Shown: positions 11,889 to 23,344 of the stretch, piece by piece
Position numbering within the stretch: the first letter of the stretch is position 1
Layout: the number at the start of each line of letters is the position of its first letter
From: Onchidella celtica
Lineage: Eukaryota > Mollusca > Gastropoda > Systellommatophora > Onchidiidae
Length of the DNA: 64,000 nt
Direction: 5' to 3'
NCBI GenBank assembly: GCA_963931925.1
Contig: OZ007570.1
Span: forward strand, 33,006,584 to 33,070,583
Translations under genes and position numbers: made by a program
Notes under the pieces: model-generated
What the model was told of the DNA's origin: nothing
What the model saw: only the letters and a program-made list of their open reading frames with translations
Databases searched by the model: none

Positions 11889-14502
11889 CCCAGTTGGTAC
11901 TGGTGAGCGTTTTCAACAGTGTTAATCGCCTCCTAGCCTCAGACTCGAGCTTGCTGACGTGCGTCTGCAAGTTGAGCCTGCTGTCAAGTTCAACTCCCAG
12001 GTATCCTGGTGCGCTTTCCCTTTTGAGTGTCTGGCCATTAATCTTAAGAGTGATGGTGGCTTTCTGGGCGTGTTTGCCGTTGGTGAAGAGTTGATAAACG
12101 GTCTTATCGACGTTTATCTCCATCTTCCACAATCGGCAGTAGCAGGCAAGCGTCGCGAGATCCCGGTTAAGGTCTCGCTGTAGCCATTGGACATGCTTTC
12201 CTGTCCTCCAGATTACCATATCATCGGCATATATCGCTTTTTCGCATCTCAGGTGTTGGGTAAGGTCGCTGGTGTAAGCTGCAAAGAGCGTGCAGCTTAA
12301 CGCTGAACCTTGCGGCAGGCCATTCTCCATGGTGAGTTGGCTTGAGGTCTGTCCGTTCACTCTGGTACGGACTGTTCGATTGTGAAGGAAATCTTTTACC
12401 CATGCATACAAGTTTCCTTTGACCTCCGCCTTGAGTAGTTTAAGGAGTAGCCCACCTTTACACACCTTATCGTACGCTTGTTTGAGATCGACGAATACGG
12501 CGATAGTATGCTCCCGCCTATGGAAACCATTATTGACCGCTTGGGTCAATCGGATAAACTGGTCCATCGTCTGCCTGCCACTACGGAAGCCCGCCTGGTG
12601 TCTGTCTAGAAGACCGCGCTCATCTAGATACCAGGTCAGCCGGTAGTTAACCATCCTCTCCCCTACTTTGCAGATGCAAGAGGTAAGGGAGATTGGCCTG
12701 TAATGTGATGGTTCGGTACCATCTTTGCCTGATTTCGGGATAGCTCTCACCACGGCCTTTTTCCAGTCAATAGGGAGCTTTCCTTGATGCCACGTTCTAT
12801 TTATTAAGGCTAGGAGCCATTTCTTTGCCGTGTGGCCCATCTGGAGCAACATCTCGTTAGAGATTTTGTCCGGGCCTGGCGCTTTACGATTTTTACACTT
12901 GCCAAGTGCTCTCTCCAGTTCCTCTAGGGTGAACTCACTGTTAAGGCCCTCGTAATCGCTGTCTACCTGCGATTTTTCGACTTGACACCTGACTTTACGG
13001 AGCCCCTTGTCCGTATTCGTAGCTTTGCCACTCTTATTTGTACTGGCAAAGTGTCGGTTAAGCATGATTGCACGCTTATGGTCTGTCACCGCGACCGTCC
13101 CATTTGCCCGTATCGGAGCGACATTCTTCACTCTTTGCCCCCGATTAAGGCGATTTAGGACAGTCCACGCTCGGCCACCACTCGGGTCCACGTTCAGAGA
13201 ATCGTACAGGTTTAACCACTTTGCCCTTTTGGTGCTTCTAGACAACAGCTTCACTTTGGCGGTCAATCTGTTATATTCGATTCTGGCCGCCGTGCTCGTT
13301 TTTGCTTTTCTTCTCGCCCTCTTACGCTGTCGGACCGCCTGTTCAAGTTCCTTTGACCAGGGCAAGCGATTTAGGGGCTGCAGTCCTCGCGGGATACTCC
13401 GCTTAGCAGCTGCGAGCACGGCCGAGGTCAGTACGGCGTTAGCTTCGTCAATAGAACCCTGGTTGGGGTCCACCTCGTTCAGAGTTAAACCTAAAATCTC
13501 TCTGAACTCTTCCCATCTGCCTCGTTTATAATTCCAGTTTAAACGTTTCTCCTTCTTCTTAGCTGTTTTAGTCTGGATTTGTATGAGGAGAGGAAGGTGG
13601 TCGCTACCTACGTCCTCGAGGACTGCGTAGCTGTGTCTGGAAGCGAGGTCAGCAGATAGAAGCGTAATGTCGGGCCGACTCTCCGCGCCGTTTGCTCGAT
13701 GCAGGCAGGTGGGCGCGGAGTCGTCTGATTGTATCCGGACCAGATTAGAACTTAGGAGGAGATCTTCGACGTTTCTTCCTGCGATGTTCGTCGATTCTGG
13801 GGTGTATCCCATTTCAGGTCTTCGTGCATTGAAGTCTCCTCCGATGATTGTATTATTCAAGGTAGCCTCTGTCAGCCCTAGGTCACATGGGACCTTAGGA
13901 GGATTATAGACATTCGTGATGGTAAAGGCCACGCCGTCCTTCCATACTGTAAGAGTGAGGGTATCAGTTTCACCATTGCTCGTCGGGGCGTGTTGCCTCA
14001 CAGCCGTTACGTCATTGCGAACCAGTGTGGCAATGCCTCGGCACTTGGTACACGAGCAGGTGTATATAGTATACCCTGTGACGTGCGCGCCTCTTCCATT
14101 CAGCAGAGTCTCTTGAAGGAGAGCTACATGGATATGTTTTGACTTGAGGAGCTTAGTTAGCTCCAGGACCTTCGGGCGAAGGCCGCAGACGTTAAGCTGC
14201 AACATGTTAAGTGTCGCAGGGGGATCCCTCGCCGCTAGGGTCCCCTTGATAGTTTTCACACACGCATTCACACTCGCATTCGGACACAGGTCACCAGTAG
14301 CATACTTGCGTAGGGGGACCTGGCAACTGCCATCCTCCCTACGGAGGATCTGTTTGGGTTCTTCAGCCCCACGTTTCTTATTGCCATATTGTACCATTAT
14401 ATATAGTGGGAAATTGTTGCTGCTTGGGCCCCTTTCAGACAAATGGAGGCTGATGACAGCCTGAACCGACTGATTCGTATCACGTCGTGACCAGAATCTC
14501 AC
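11827..14502 (-). pseudogene. Endonuclease-reverse transcriptase ORF of the I-like LINE
   Basis: An 891-residue frame. The N-terminal ~100 residues are unassigned. The endonuclease follows with LNVCGLRP, LLQETLL, GGDFNARRP and SDHLPLL. The reverse transcriptase then shows PIDWKKAVVRAIPK and HYRPISLTS, FVDLKQAYDKV, NGLPQGSALSCTLF and the catalytic YADD (IYADDMVIW). The product nicks target DNA and primes cDNA synthesis from the nick. The last ~25 residues are out of frame because of the shift near 11,880, after which the protein continues in the 10,539-11,888 frame. The many plus-strand ORFs in this interval are shadows of this gene. Confidence 0.92.
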
Positions 14503-14982
14503 TTTCTCATCCGCCAGCGTGCGGTCCTTGTCTTGTTTAGGTCATTGTCACGTAGTGCTTGCTGCACGACTTATCGAAGGGTCGATCTGATCAGTCCCCG
14601 GCCCTCAATCGGGGACTGCCACCACTGCGTTCTGCTAGGCAATTTGCCCCCTTCTGCCTACAGCAACGGAAAGCTCCCAGTGTTTAACGGCTTCGGGAAG
14701 GTCAGCCGTCAGCCCGTCTCTGTTAGCCAGCCCCCAGCCTGGGCTGCCCCGCTGCTACCACGTGGCGGTCGAGAAGAAATTCTCCCCGGGTCTCTCCAGA
14801 CCTGGGATCGGGCTTATCCGGAGCCCGGAGGCTGCGGAATGGTCATAGGCGAAACGGTGATCATCTGCTAGTACCACTCGTTCGCATGCACCTTGTACGA
14901 AGGACCCACCGAGACAGTACCAGTGTTCGACTAGATAGTCGGTTTCCCGGAAGGACTGCAACAGCAGGACCCTCGGAGCAGC

Positions 14983-14998
14983 GCCGAAACCAGGGCTC
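14983..14998. repeat. Target-site duplication of the I-like LINE (5' side)
   Basis: GCCGAAACCAGGGCTC, identical to 10,450-10,465. Confidence 0.9.
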
Positions 14999-15244
14999 AG
15001 TTAGTTATGTTCTCTCCCTCATGTACAAGGGCGCAAAGAAATCGTAATAGCTTATCCTTTCCCACATTATTTTGTTGCTGCAGCTAACTACATAATTATT
15101 CTATTGAAACGGTAGTTTTTCAGAAGATCTTGGATTAAAACTGGGGTGTTTAGATTTGCTGTTCGGGTTCTCAAATATTATTATGATGGCACCCACCGAC
15201 TCGTGGTCTTTGGAATTGTCTGTGCATTAATGTTTGTGATCAGG

Positions 15245-15753
15245 ATGTTCATTCACATATCTTACTAAACAACAAACTACCAATCAGTCTCAGAAAAAGA
15301 ATATTGCAGTGTTACATCGAACCAATTCTATTGTATGCCTGCGAAACCTGGACACTAAACACAGAAACAGTAAGAAAACTGAAAGCAACTAAAATGTGGT
15401 TTTTGAGAAGAATACTAAGAATGCATGGACTGCCACGAAGACAAATGAAGAAGTGTTGAGACAAGCAGATCAAAAGAGGACGCTCGTAAACAAGGTCAGA
15501 AAAAGACAGCGGACATTCTTTGGACATATAATAATGAGAAGAAGAGGACTAGAACATTTAGTAACGACAGGGAAACTTAATGGAAGAAGAAGCAGAAGAC
15601 GACAACACATAAAGATGCAAGTCGACCTAAAGGCCTGGCTGGGAATGCACTCCAACAACAACGTCATCAGGGCTACAGAAGATCGTGAGAGATGGAGGGT
15701 CATGATCGCCAACGCCTGCCGGCAGGGCACTTGATGATGATGATGATGATGAT
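15245..15753 (+). pseudogene. 3' end of an RTE-like LINE
   Basis: Decayed plus-strand frames read as the C-terminal part of an RT protein: ILLYACETWTLN near 15,330, then FLRRILR, then a shifted frame with FFGHIIMRR, EHLVTTGKLNGRRS and RERWRVMIANACRQGT. It ends at a stop followed directly by (GAT)n at 15,732-15,753, a short-repeat tail typical of RTE-type elements. At least one frameshift lies near 15,400. The copy is 5'-truncated and dead. Confidence 0.75.
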
Positions 15754-15773
15754 ATAAAAGGGGACATGATATA

Positions 15774-16250
15774 TAAGATAAGATAAGATAAGATAAGATA
15801 AGATAAGATAAGATAAGATAAGATAAGATAAGATAAGATAAGATAAATTTTATTCGTCCTTGTACAAGGAAATTTGTTTTGATCATTGAATGCACAACAA
15901 TACAGTTACAGAAACAGAAAGTATGATATATAGCGCGCACACACACATATACACACACACACTAATAAATAAACAAAATTAACAGTGCACACAATATGCT
16001 TCCCTAACTAAAACACATTGACCTGACACGCAGGACACAATTCAAGTGCACAGATTACGATCAAGATGACGACATTATTGTAACATCCTAGATGATGATG
16101 GAATAAACGATTTAAAATAGCGCTCAGTTTTAGTTTTCTTTGACAACAGCCTTAAACTTCTTACAGATCTTATATATTCTTTGTTCAGGGGATTTTGGGG
16201 GTCATTTATAATAATATTAGCTTTTTTAATACAAGCGCCAGTGTACAGCT
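15774..16250 (-). mobile_element. 3' end of a CR1-like LINE with (CTTAT)n tail
   Basis: On the minus strand a degraded C-terminus reads SVRSLRLLSKKTKTERYFKSF then IPSSSRM (about 16,170-16,085). A 3' UTR follows, including CCTTGTACAAGGACGAATAAAA, and a pentanucleotide tail (15,774-15,846). The terminal ~230 bases (15,774-16,022) match 61,578-61,821 in the opposite orientation, so this is a family whose copies end in (CTTAT)n. The copy is strongly 5'-truncated. Confidence 0.75.
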
Positions 16251-16259
16251 CAATTTATT

Positions 16260-17130
16260 TCATGAATGGCTAGCTATAGTAACTGGCGTAGCTCTTGACA
16301 AAAATGTCACTGGACTATGATCATTATCATTACGAATTTGCTTCAGAGTTTCTGGCCGTTTCTATGGACGCATTTTGGTATTTTTTAAATTGCTGCAATA
16401 AAGCAATGTCGCATTTTTCCCATCACTGAAGTTTGCGCACATTTGTAATTCTTGGACAAGGCGTGCGTACCGGTCAGTTCTTTTATTGAACGCTCGGGTT
16501 ATGTTCGTCATAGACAGGAACATCATAGATACGAATCGTTAGGAATAGTCAGAAACGCGAGGAAGAAAAGGTAAGGTACAATTTTGAAAAGTGTTCTCGC
16601 TGATAGTAGTTAGTACAAATACATACACCCACTCATTTAGAGATCATCCTACTTTAACCGCCAGAGCCAAAAGAGTGGTTGGTATCATACGCCGATCTTT
16701 TGACTTAAATTCAAGATTCAAAAGGTGAAAAGGACCCTAAACAAAAACAGCCTGTTTTCATGTAATGTTGCTCTATTTTTAACTCATGCAAACTACAATA
16801 ATTTTTTTTAAATACTTGTCGAAACGATGTTTGTGTATGTTGCCTTGGTACAAAGGGGGGGGGGGGGCAATCACAGGTAAACATATTAATGGCAGTAATA
16901 TTCTTCTTCTTCTTCTTCCTTAAAACTGGTTTTCTCAGATTTGAGTATCTCACCAGTGCGCAATAAAAATCGACTCGGCCCGTGTCCCTGGGAGTTAAAA
17001 ATTTATATACATATAAGGGTGTAAGAAGCGGGAGTCGATTAGATTTATAAAAACCTATAAAAACACTCGATTGTGGCCATGAGCAGATCAACCAATCTTA
17101 TCACTGGGTTTATAAGTATATCTATGCAGC
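16260..17130. other. No gene recognised; possible LINE 3' UTR
   Basis: AT-rich sequence with a G-run at 16,855-16,867 and a (CTT)n stretch at about 16,903-16,918. The part nearest 17,130 probably belongs to the 3' UTR of the LINE at 17,135-18,465. No coding signal is visible. Confidence 0.45.
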
Positions 17131-17134
17131 CTGT

Positions 17135-18465
17135 TCAGTAGCTAGCTCTCAACGTGTGCTTTTCCAATTTTGTCTTAAAAGAGTCTAGGCTACTGCACAA
17201 TTTTAGGTCCTCCGGCAAAGAGTTCCACAGCCTCAACGTGCTCGGATAAAAAGAATATGAGTGGCCGTCAACACTGGACGATGGTATGGCATAGGTCTGG
17301 CTATTCGGCCTAGTCTTACTAAAATTAATCCCAATGTGTTCCATGGGTATATCCATCAGACCGCATCTACCTTTAAAGAAGCTGGTAATTTTATTTCTTG
17401 CCCGCCTCTCCTCTAAAGGCATCCAGCCAAGTTTTTGCATATTAATCTTGGTGTTACCCTCCTCAAATTCATAGTTGTTTGTCGTGAATCTGGCTGCTCT
17501 TTTCTGTATCTTTTCTAGATAATCTATGTGAGTTCTACAATGGGGGTCCCAGATGCTACATCCATATTCGAGTATTGGTCTAACAAGGGTCTTATAACAT
17601 TTATCTTTAACATCCATGGGACAGTCTGAGATATTTCTCCTTAAAAAAGCTATTACTCCATTTGCCTTACGACTAATTGTGCTATACTGTTGTTTCCATC
17701 TAAGTTTCCTATCAATAACTATGCCAAGATAAGTAGCTGTTTCTGTTTCCTCTAATTTGATGTTGTGGATAGTATAATCAAAACTGATGGTGTTAATTTT
17801 GTTTGTCACTCGAAGTACTTGACACTTCTTAGGATGGAATTCCATCTTCCACTTTTGTTCCCACTGTTGGAGTCTATTCAGGTCATTTTGTAACATTTCT
17901 GCATCTCTTACACTTCTGATGTTTCTATACAGTAGACTGTCATCGGCGAACAGCCTTATCGACGTACCAATGGACAGATCTTTGGATATATCATTTATAT
18001 AAATTAGGAAAAAAAGAGGTCCTAAGACAGTACCTTGAGGGACTCCTGATACAACAGATTTAGGTGATGATTCGCTCCCATCAACAATTACTTTTTGCTG
18101 GCGGTTGATCAAAAAAGATCTTATCCAGTCTAGTAAAGAATTCCTAATTCCGAGGTGTTTCAATTTCAAAAGCAGTCCCAGATGATCTACCTTATCAAAT
18201 GCCTTCGAAAAGTCTAGAAGTATGGCATCTATCTGTCCCTTGGAATTTAAACATTCGCTAAAGTCATTTAATGTTGTTATCAGTTGCGTTTCGCAGCTTC
18301 TTTTTTGTCGAAAACCATGTTGAGAATCATCTAAAACTTCATATTTCTGTAAATGGTCCATGATGTTACTGTGAACAATATGCGAAAGCAACAGAGGTTT
18401 TTGTAAGGCTGACCCAAGTTGGCAATGGCGAGCTCCCCATCTCTGATTCTTGAAACGATTCATGA
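17135..18465 (-). pseudogene. CR1/Jockey-superfamily LINE reverse transcriptase, 5'-truncated
   Basis: One open frame of about 440 residues. It carries RT motifs DSQHGFRQKRSCETQL, ILLDFSKAFDKVDH, VVSGVPQGTVLGPL and the catalytic FADD (LFADDSLLY). The C-terminal part has ATYLGIVIDRKLRW, RPILEYGCSIWDPH and RLWNSLPEDL, and no RNase H follows. This layout fits CR1/Jockey-type LINEs. The endonuclease and the first RT motifs are missing: sequence similarity stops at about 18,465 with a frameshift near 18,400. The apparent start at 18,487 lies in the adjoining inverted-repeat element and is not a natural start. Confidence 0.88.
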
Positions 18466-18467
18466 CC

Positions 18468-18908
18468 AGCGGGGTATTAGGCACCATGGAGCATTAGGCC
18501 CCACTAGCCAAAAAACCCCTATAAAACACTCTAAAAGCCTTCTGCAGACCTATGGGGCAATAGGTACCTCCATAGACATTAATTTGTGAAAATTGACCAA
18601 TCACAGGCCAGGACTCTCAGTTAGCCTATTTTAAACCAATGAAAACAAGCCTTTTTTGGGGCCCCTAAATTGGGGCGGGTGCTTAATGCCCCGACTGATC
18701 TTGGATTCAAAGTAAGCCACCTCAACTTTTAATAAAATCATATTTTTTTAAAATTTCAGATGAACGCTTAAACAATCAATTGGTCAACTCCATGGAAGTT
18801 AGTACTAACATATTTTTCTGCCCATATTCAGCCCATCCCACTCATATATGCAGAGAAAAAAAAAGTTTTAGCTTGAGGGGTAAAAAAGGTGGTGCCTAAC
18901 GCCCCGCT
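18468..18908. mobile_element. Small inverted-repeat DNA element (MITE-like)
   Basis: The left end (18,468-18,486, AGCGGGGTATTAGGCACCA) and right end (18,890-18,908) are inverted repeats with 17 of 19 positions matching. Internal relatives of the same phrase occur (GGAGCATTAGGCCCC, GGGGCAATAGGTACC, GTGCTTAATGCCCC). The right end continues as GCGGGGC...AAAGCGG outward to TTTACCCT, which the left end lacks, so the left end is probably cut by the adjacent LINE. There is no ORF. Confidence 0.6.
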
Positions 18909-19039
18909 TTACCCTACGTGATTTTAATCAGGCCTATTAGTCGTTTTTCCTCTGCACACAGTCTGGTTGTTTTGTTTTTTTGTATTTTGTGTACTTTTTT
19001 GGAGCTATTGAGGAAATTAATTGTTTTTTTTTTAGCTGG

Positions 19040-19322
19040 CAGCAACTTTGTTAGATCTACGGTACTCTTCTCGACGTTCTACTGCCAAAGCATCTTTAAC
19101 GTGCGCAGCATTCACACGGTCCATCCGAATTTTTCCGTCTTTATCCGAGAAGACTAGTTGCTCGATCCTACCTACCAGAGGTACCATAGGATCAGGGACA
19201 GGTAATTATGAGAAAAATCTCAAAATTCCAACATGCCTGCACCGGCTGCGAGTCGAACCCGTTGTCTTCGGCTTGAGAAGTAGAAATCTTACCTCTGCTC
19301 TTGACCAACGTGCCACTACCCC
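19040..19322 (-). mobile_element. tRNA-derived SINE, copy 2
   Basis: Read on the minus strand, a tRNA-like head (GTTGGTCAAGAGC...) has a B box GGGTTCGACTCGC at about 19,249-19,261. The body phrase TCTTCTCGGATAAAGACGG and TGCGCACGTTAAAGAT follow, as in the copy at 465-717. The A-rich end lies near 19,020-19,040. Confidence 0.75.
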
Positions 19323-19655
19323 ACCTTCTTACTACTATAAGTCTGAAAATGAAAGACAAAATTTTGGTTCTCAAACTTTTCAGGCATTCGTCCTCTCCAA
19401 ATTTTCAGTCCCCCCTTTATTGACGGAGAAAACCAAACGATGAACAAAGAAACACTTACAGTCGGGCATACAGTTCGTGTTCTTAGTGTTCATCGCTGAG
19501 GCGTGAGCTAACTATTGAAAACATCCATCAGCAGGATTAATATCCAAGGCCACTCTGGCGCGGGGAGGCTCCTAAAGTCACCTACTTAAAACATTTTTGC
19601 TGTGTACCTCATATGGTACGCTTCTCAAACTGATCACACCATCCCTCCACACCAG

Positions 19656-19661
<6 letters not shown>

Positions 19662-19710
<49 letters not shown>
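19662..19710. repeat. (CT)n microsatellite
   Basis: About 24 uninterrupted CT units. Confidence 0.95.
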
Positions 19711-19714
<4 letters not shown>

Positions 19715-20109
19715 GTATCTCTCTTTCTGTCTGGAAAGCCCATCCTCTCTCACATCCCCTCTGTTAATGTTGAAATATCAGTTTCCCACGCGGGGTTTCC
19801 ATTGGATTTTCATCCACTGGGTGGTCTTGCTCACACCCACCTAGTCCGAGGTCGCAGAGGAGTGGCTAGCTTACCTAAAGATTTCGCCCATACGCTTGGC
19901 CATTCAGACCATGTTGACCGTCCTTTGTCTCGCCCACGTGTCGGCCATTCCAGTCATGGTGATTATCATTATAAAATGACCATGGGTACATTTTGATTGG
20001 TAGTCGTGGGGACCAACAACCTTCGGCTGAGGCCCCCCAGAAATCAAATAATTTTCCTTTTGATTAAAGAATAAATGTCAAGCGAGTTGCTAGAAAATCT
20101 TGTGTTTGT

Positions 20110-21480
20110 TATATTTTGTTAAAGAACATTAAATCCTCTCTCACTCCCCACCACCCTTCTCTTACTGACCACCCCTCCAATATCCTCCTACTCTGTATAC
20201 CTTTCGCTCCCCAATTTTCCTTCCCCCCTCTATCATTTCTCTCTTCTGTTCCTGTAACTCCTCTTCCACTCTCCGAAATCCGACCGTGTGAGGTGGAGAA
20301 TGACCCGCTTTCTGCCATCCCACCATGGCTAACACATAAACCAAACATTATTTTAGATATGGCAGCATGTCCCAAGAACAACACCATGTCAGAAACTTAC
20401 AAGCAGATGTTTGGCGAGGTGGTCAGTAAACGCAACCCTCCAGACACAGATTGCTCTAAAGACCATGACTCGGTAAGGGCCGCCTCATTCTCAAGTACAA
20501 ATGGCAAAACCGAATGCCTCAGCCCCAACCAACCCCAAAGCTTCCATCTTTACCGCTGAGGTTCATGCAATCAACTTGGCCTTAAATCTCATATCCGATT
20601 AACAACCAGGACGCCTCATTATCTTTTCCGATTCGCTATCCTGCCTCCAGGCTTTAAAGAACCCAAATATGAAGACCCATGAGATCAATAACCTATTGCA
20701 ACGTCTTCTTACACTGTCCAATAGGAAATGTAAAATTGTACTCTGTTGGGTCTCTGGACACATTGGTAATAAGGGTAATGAAACAGCAGACACGCTGGCC
20801 AAAGAAACACTGAAACGTCCACCATAACACCTAAAAGTAAGAACACCACACACTGACTTTAAGCCCTCCATCAATAACTTCATGAAATTGAGATGGCAGG
20901 AAATGTGGGATCAATAAATATCGAATAAACTACATTCTGTCCAAGATCAACTTGGACGTTAGACCCATGCCTCTCAACAAAATCGGAGAGATGAAATTGT
21001 CTTTTCTTTCGTAGACTCCGTCTAGGTCATACCCACCTCACACACTGTTTTTTGCTTTGGGGGGGGGGGGATCCCCCTGAATGTGTGGCATGCAACTGCC
21101 GACTAACGTTTTAACTGAATGTGTAGACTCTGTGCATATCCGAAGAGGACACTATGCCTTCGGCTCTATGATAGAATTATTCTTTTACGTGGACCAGCAG
21201 AGCCTTCTGTCATTTCTGAAAGAGGTCGAACTTTACTAGCTGATTTAACAGACTTTTACCATATTTACAAAATTCATTGACATATTTTCCAGCACTGGCC
21301 TTTTTATGTTAGATTCTTAATACGGGCCTTTTCCCGTTAGATCCCTAACTTCACTTTTGTCTGATTTTATCTATAGGTAACTGAGGGCTGAAAGTTAGCC
21401 CAAAGAGAGAGAACGTAGACACCGTGAGAGGCGCAAAGTGGCCGTTATCGTTCCGACGCGCCGTTAAACTCAAACTCATT
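20110..21480 (+). pseudogene. I/Nimb-like LINE remnant: RNase H, finger and 3' tail
   Basis: Plus-strand frames read, with stops and shifts, as the region after RT (AIPPWLTHKPNIILDM, TYKQMFGEVVS). An RNase H domain follows (TDCSKDHDSV; SIFTAEVHAINLAL at about 20,545; LIIFSDSLSCLQAL; CWVSGHIGNKGNETADTLA). A Cys finger (ECVACNCRL) lies near 21,080. The first catalytic motif has Cys where Gly is usual, and the copy has several stops. The 3' UTR ends at GCGCAAAGTGGCCGTTATCG and ACTCAAACTC (21,425-21,480), the same tail as many short repeats in the window. The RT and endonuclease are absent. Confidence 0.75.
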
Positions 21481-22189
21481 CCCTCGCATTTTCTGTCTTT
21501 CTCTCTCTCTGACCCCATAAAGCCAGGTCCAGAGATATCTTACACTAACTAAATTGAAAAAGTGATTCACACTTAAGTTTGTATCTGGCTTGGACTGCCT
21601 GCGTCCAAGCCGAATTTTTTTCTTGAAAGACGTGAAACAGCCTGTGGCTGAAATCGTCTCTAAATATAGACCTTCAACACACAACACTAACTAGATCTCG
21701 CACTTAATGCGCCGCTCGCGTGACCAGTGTGTAAAACCGGCCGCCATGTTCTCAAGCCCGGTCGCTGGCTGAGCGGGAGGCAGGCAGGCCCACACCTGTT
21801 CGTATTTTGTTGTATCGCGCTATGTTGGCTGGCGCTACAAATTGCGGTACAGTTACAGCCTCGGCAAAATAAACTGCAAACTGTAGCTAAAATAAAACAA
21901 CTTGCAAGTGGTCATATGTAGACCATAGCGGGCATAAGTGAAACATCTTGGTCAAAAAAAAAAAAGGGGGGGGGGGATAACCATGGAAGAGATTTCAGCC
22001 TTCGTGTTCACGGACCCATAGCGTTCTGGCAGATAGTTATGGCAATCATTCCAAACAAAAATTCAGTACGCTTGATTAAAATTGTGAAGGCTGCAGCAGT
22101 TTATTGCTCTCCATATGAATATACAGTAGTATAATTTCATTGCCATTCTACAAGGTGTATTCCACTCTGCCACGTATACCATACACGAT

Positions 22190-22700
22190 AGGTAATACTA
22201 ATAATAATACATAGCATTTATATAGCGCTTCATCCCGTTAACAAGCAGGCTCTAAGTCTAAGCGCTTTACAGCATTTGTATCGTGTAAATCACACACACA
22301 CAATTCACAGGTATACTCACAGAAAAAAAAAAAAAAACTACATATAGATAGACATTCAGAGCGTAAAAAAGGTGACTCGTCAGCTGATGTTTTTTAAGTC
22401 ATAAATTTTCAGTCTATCTCAAAGAGAGGCAGAGAATTCCAAATCTGAGGCCCTGGAAAAGAAAAAGGTTGTTCACCCATGGTCTTAAGGGACATCTTAG
22501 GAATTTTAAACTTTTTAATGCCTGCAGATGATCTAAGATATTGTGATGGTACATGGTCGGTGTGTTTTTGTACATGACAATGTACCCAGCCACAAGGTAA
22601 CCGGCTTATACATTGTTAGTTTTTCTACCGATAGCCAGTGCAAACATTATTTTGTACTGTTTGCAGTTTTCTAATTTCTTTCAGCTGCAGTCCAGCAAGA
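22190..22700. repeat. Probable dispersed repeat with (AAT)n and GCGCTTTAC end
   Basis: The stretch at 22,196-22,275 (AATAATAATAC, TATATAGCGCTTC, AAGCGCTTTACAGC) is the reverse complement of the GTAAAGCGC...GCGCTATATAAAT type of repeat end. A related end occurs at 62,436-62,505. A homopolymer A tract is at 22,322-22,338. No ORF is recognised. Confidence 0.45.
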
Positions 22701-23344
22701 AGTCTAATTTTGACAAGACAAGCGACCCAATGGGGTGCCTTTGTCAGTCGAAATAGTGTGCCATACTTTACTTATTTTCTTTATGACTGTGTACATTCTT
22801 CGAATCAGGTGTCTGATTTCACTGGTCATAGATACATCATTATTGAAGATACATCATTATTTATAGCTTTTTCGAAAATCGGATGGGAGTGTTTCCAGAG
22901 AAAACGTCGACGACTGGAAATCCAACACCACAGAAATAGTTCACTGCTACTCACTGATCGTACAATAAGAATTAAACCAAACCGACCAATCATTGATATT
23001 CGCTTCAATACATGGCCGACAATAGCCAGCACACAGTGTCCCACAAGATTAATTAATTAATTGTCCTGGCGGCCACCCGGGGTGCATCCCACAGATAAGC
23101 CGCACAGCCGAACATAAAATTAGTTTCTTTCACTCAACACTTAGCCATACTTTCTTTCATTCACCTGTTACTCTCATCACGAATCCAACCCTTCCCACTT
23201 TCACCCTTACCCTTCATTCCTTCTTCTTCACCCATTATAACATCATCACAATTCTTTTTTTCTTTCTTTTATAATTATTCATTGTCCTTGCTCTGTTCAG
23301 GTGTTTGTAAACTACTTGTGTATGTCAGGCCAGAGTTTTCCCGC

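Larger units (their letters stand above)
10466..14982 (-). mobile_element. Near-complete I-group-like LINE
   Basis: A non-LTR retrotransposon of about 4.5 kb on the minus strand, bounded by perfect 16-bp duplications at 10,450-10,465 and 14,983-14,998. The domain order is apurinic-type endonuclease, reverse transcriptase, RNase H, then a Cys/His finger. EN-RT-RNase H is the arrangement of I-group clades such as I, Nimb and Ingi. The 3' end has no poly(A). About 480 bases precede the first ATG of the main ORF and no separate ORF1 with zinc knuckles is seen, so the element may be a single-ORF type or slightly 5'-truncated. Two frameshifts make this copy inactive. Confidence 0.92.

Noticed and set aside
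13007..13531. Plus-strand ORF of 174 codons and others opposite the I-like LINE
   Set aside because: Antisense shadows of the EN-RT ORF.
22638..23060. Plus-strand ORF of 140 codons
   Set aside because: No recognisable domain, no splice or start context, and composition like its surroundings.
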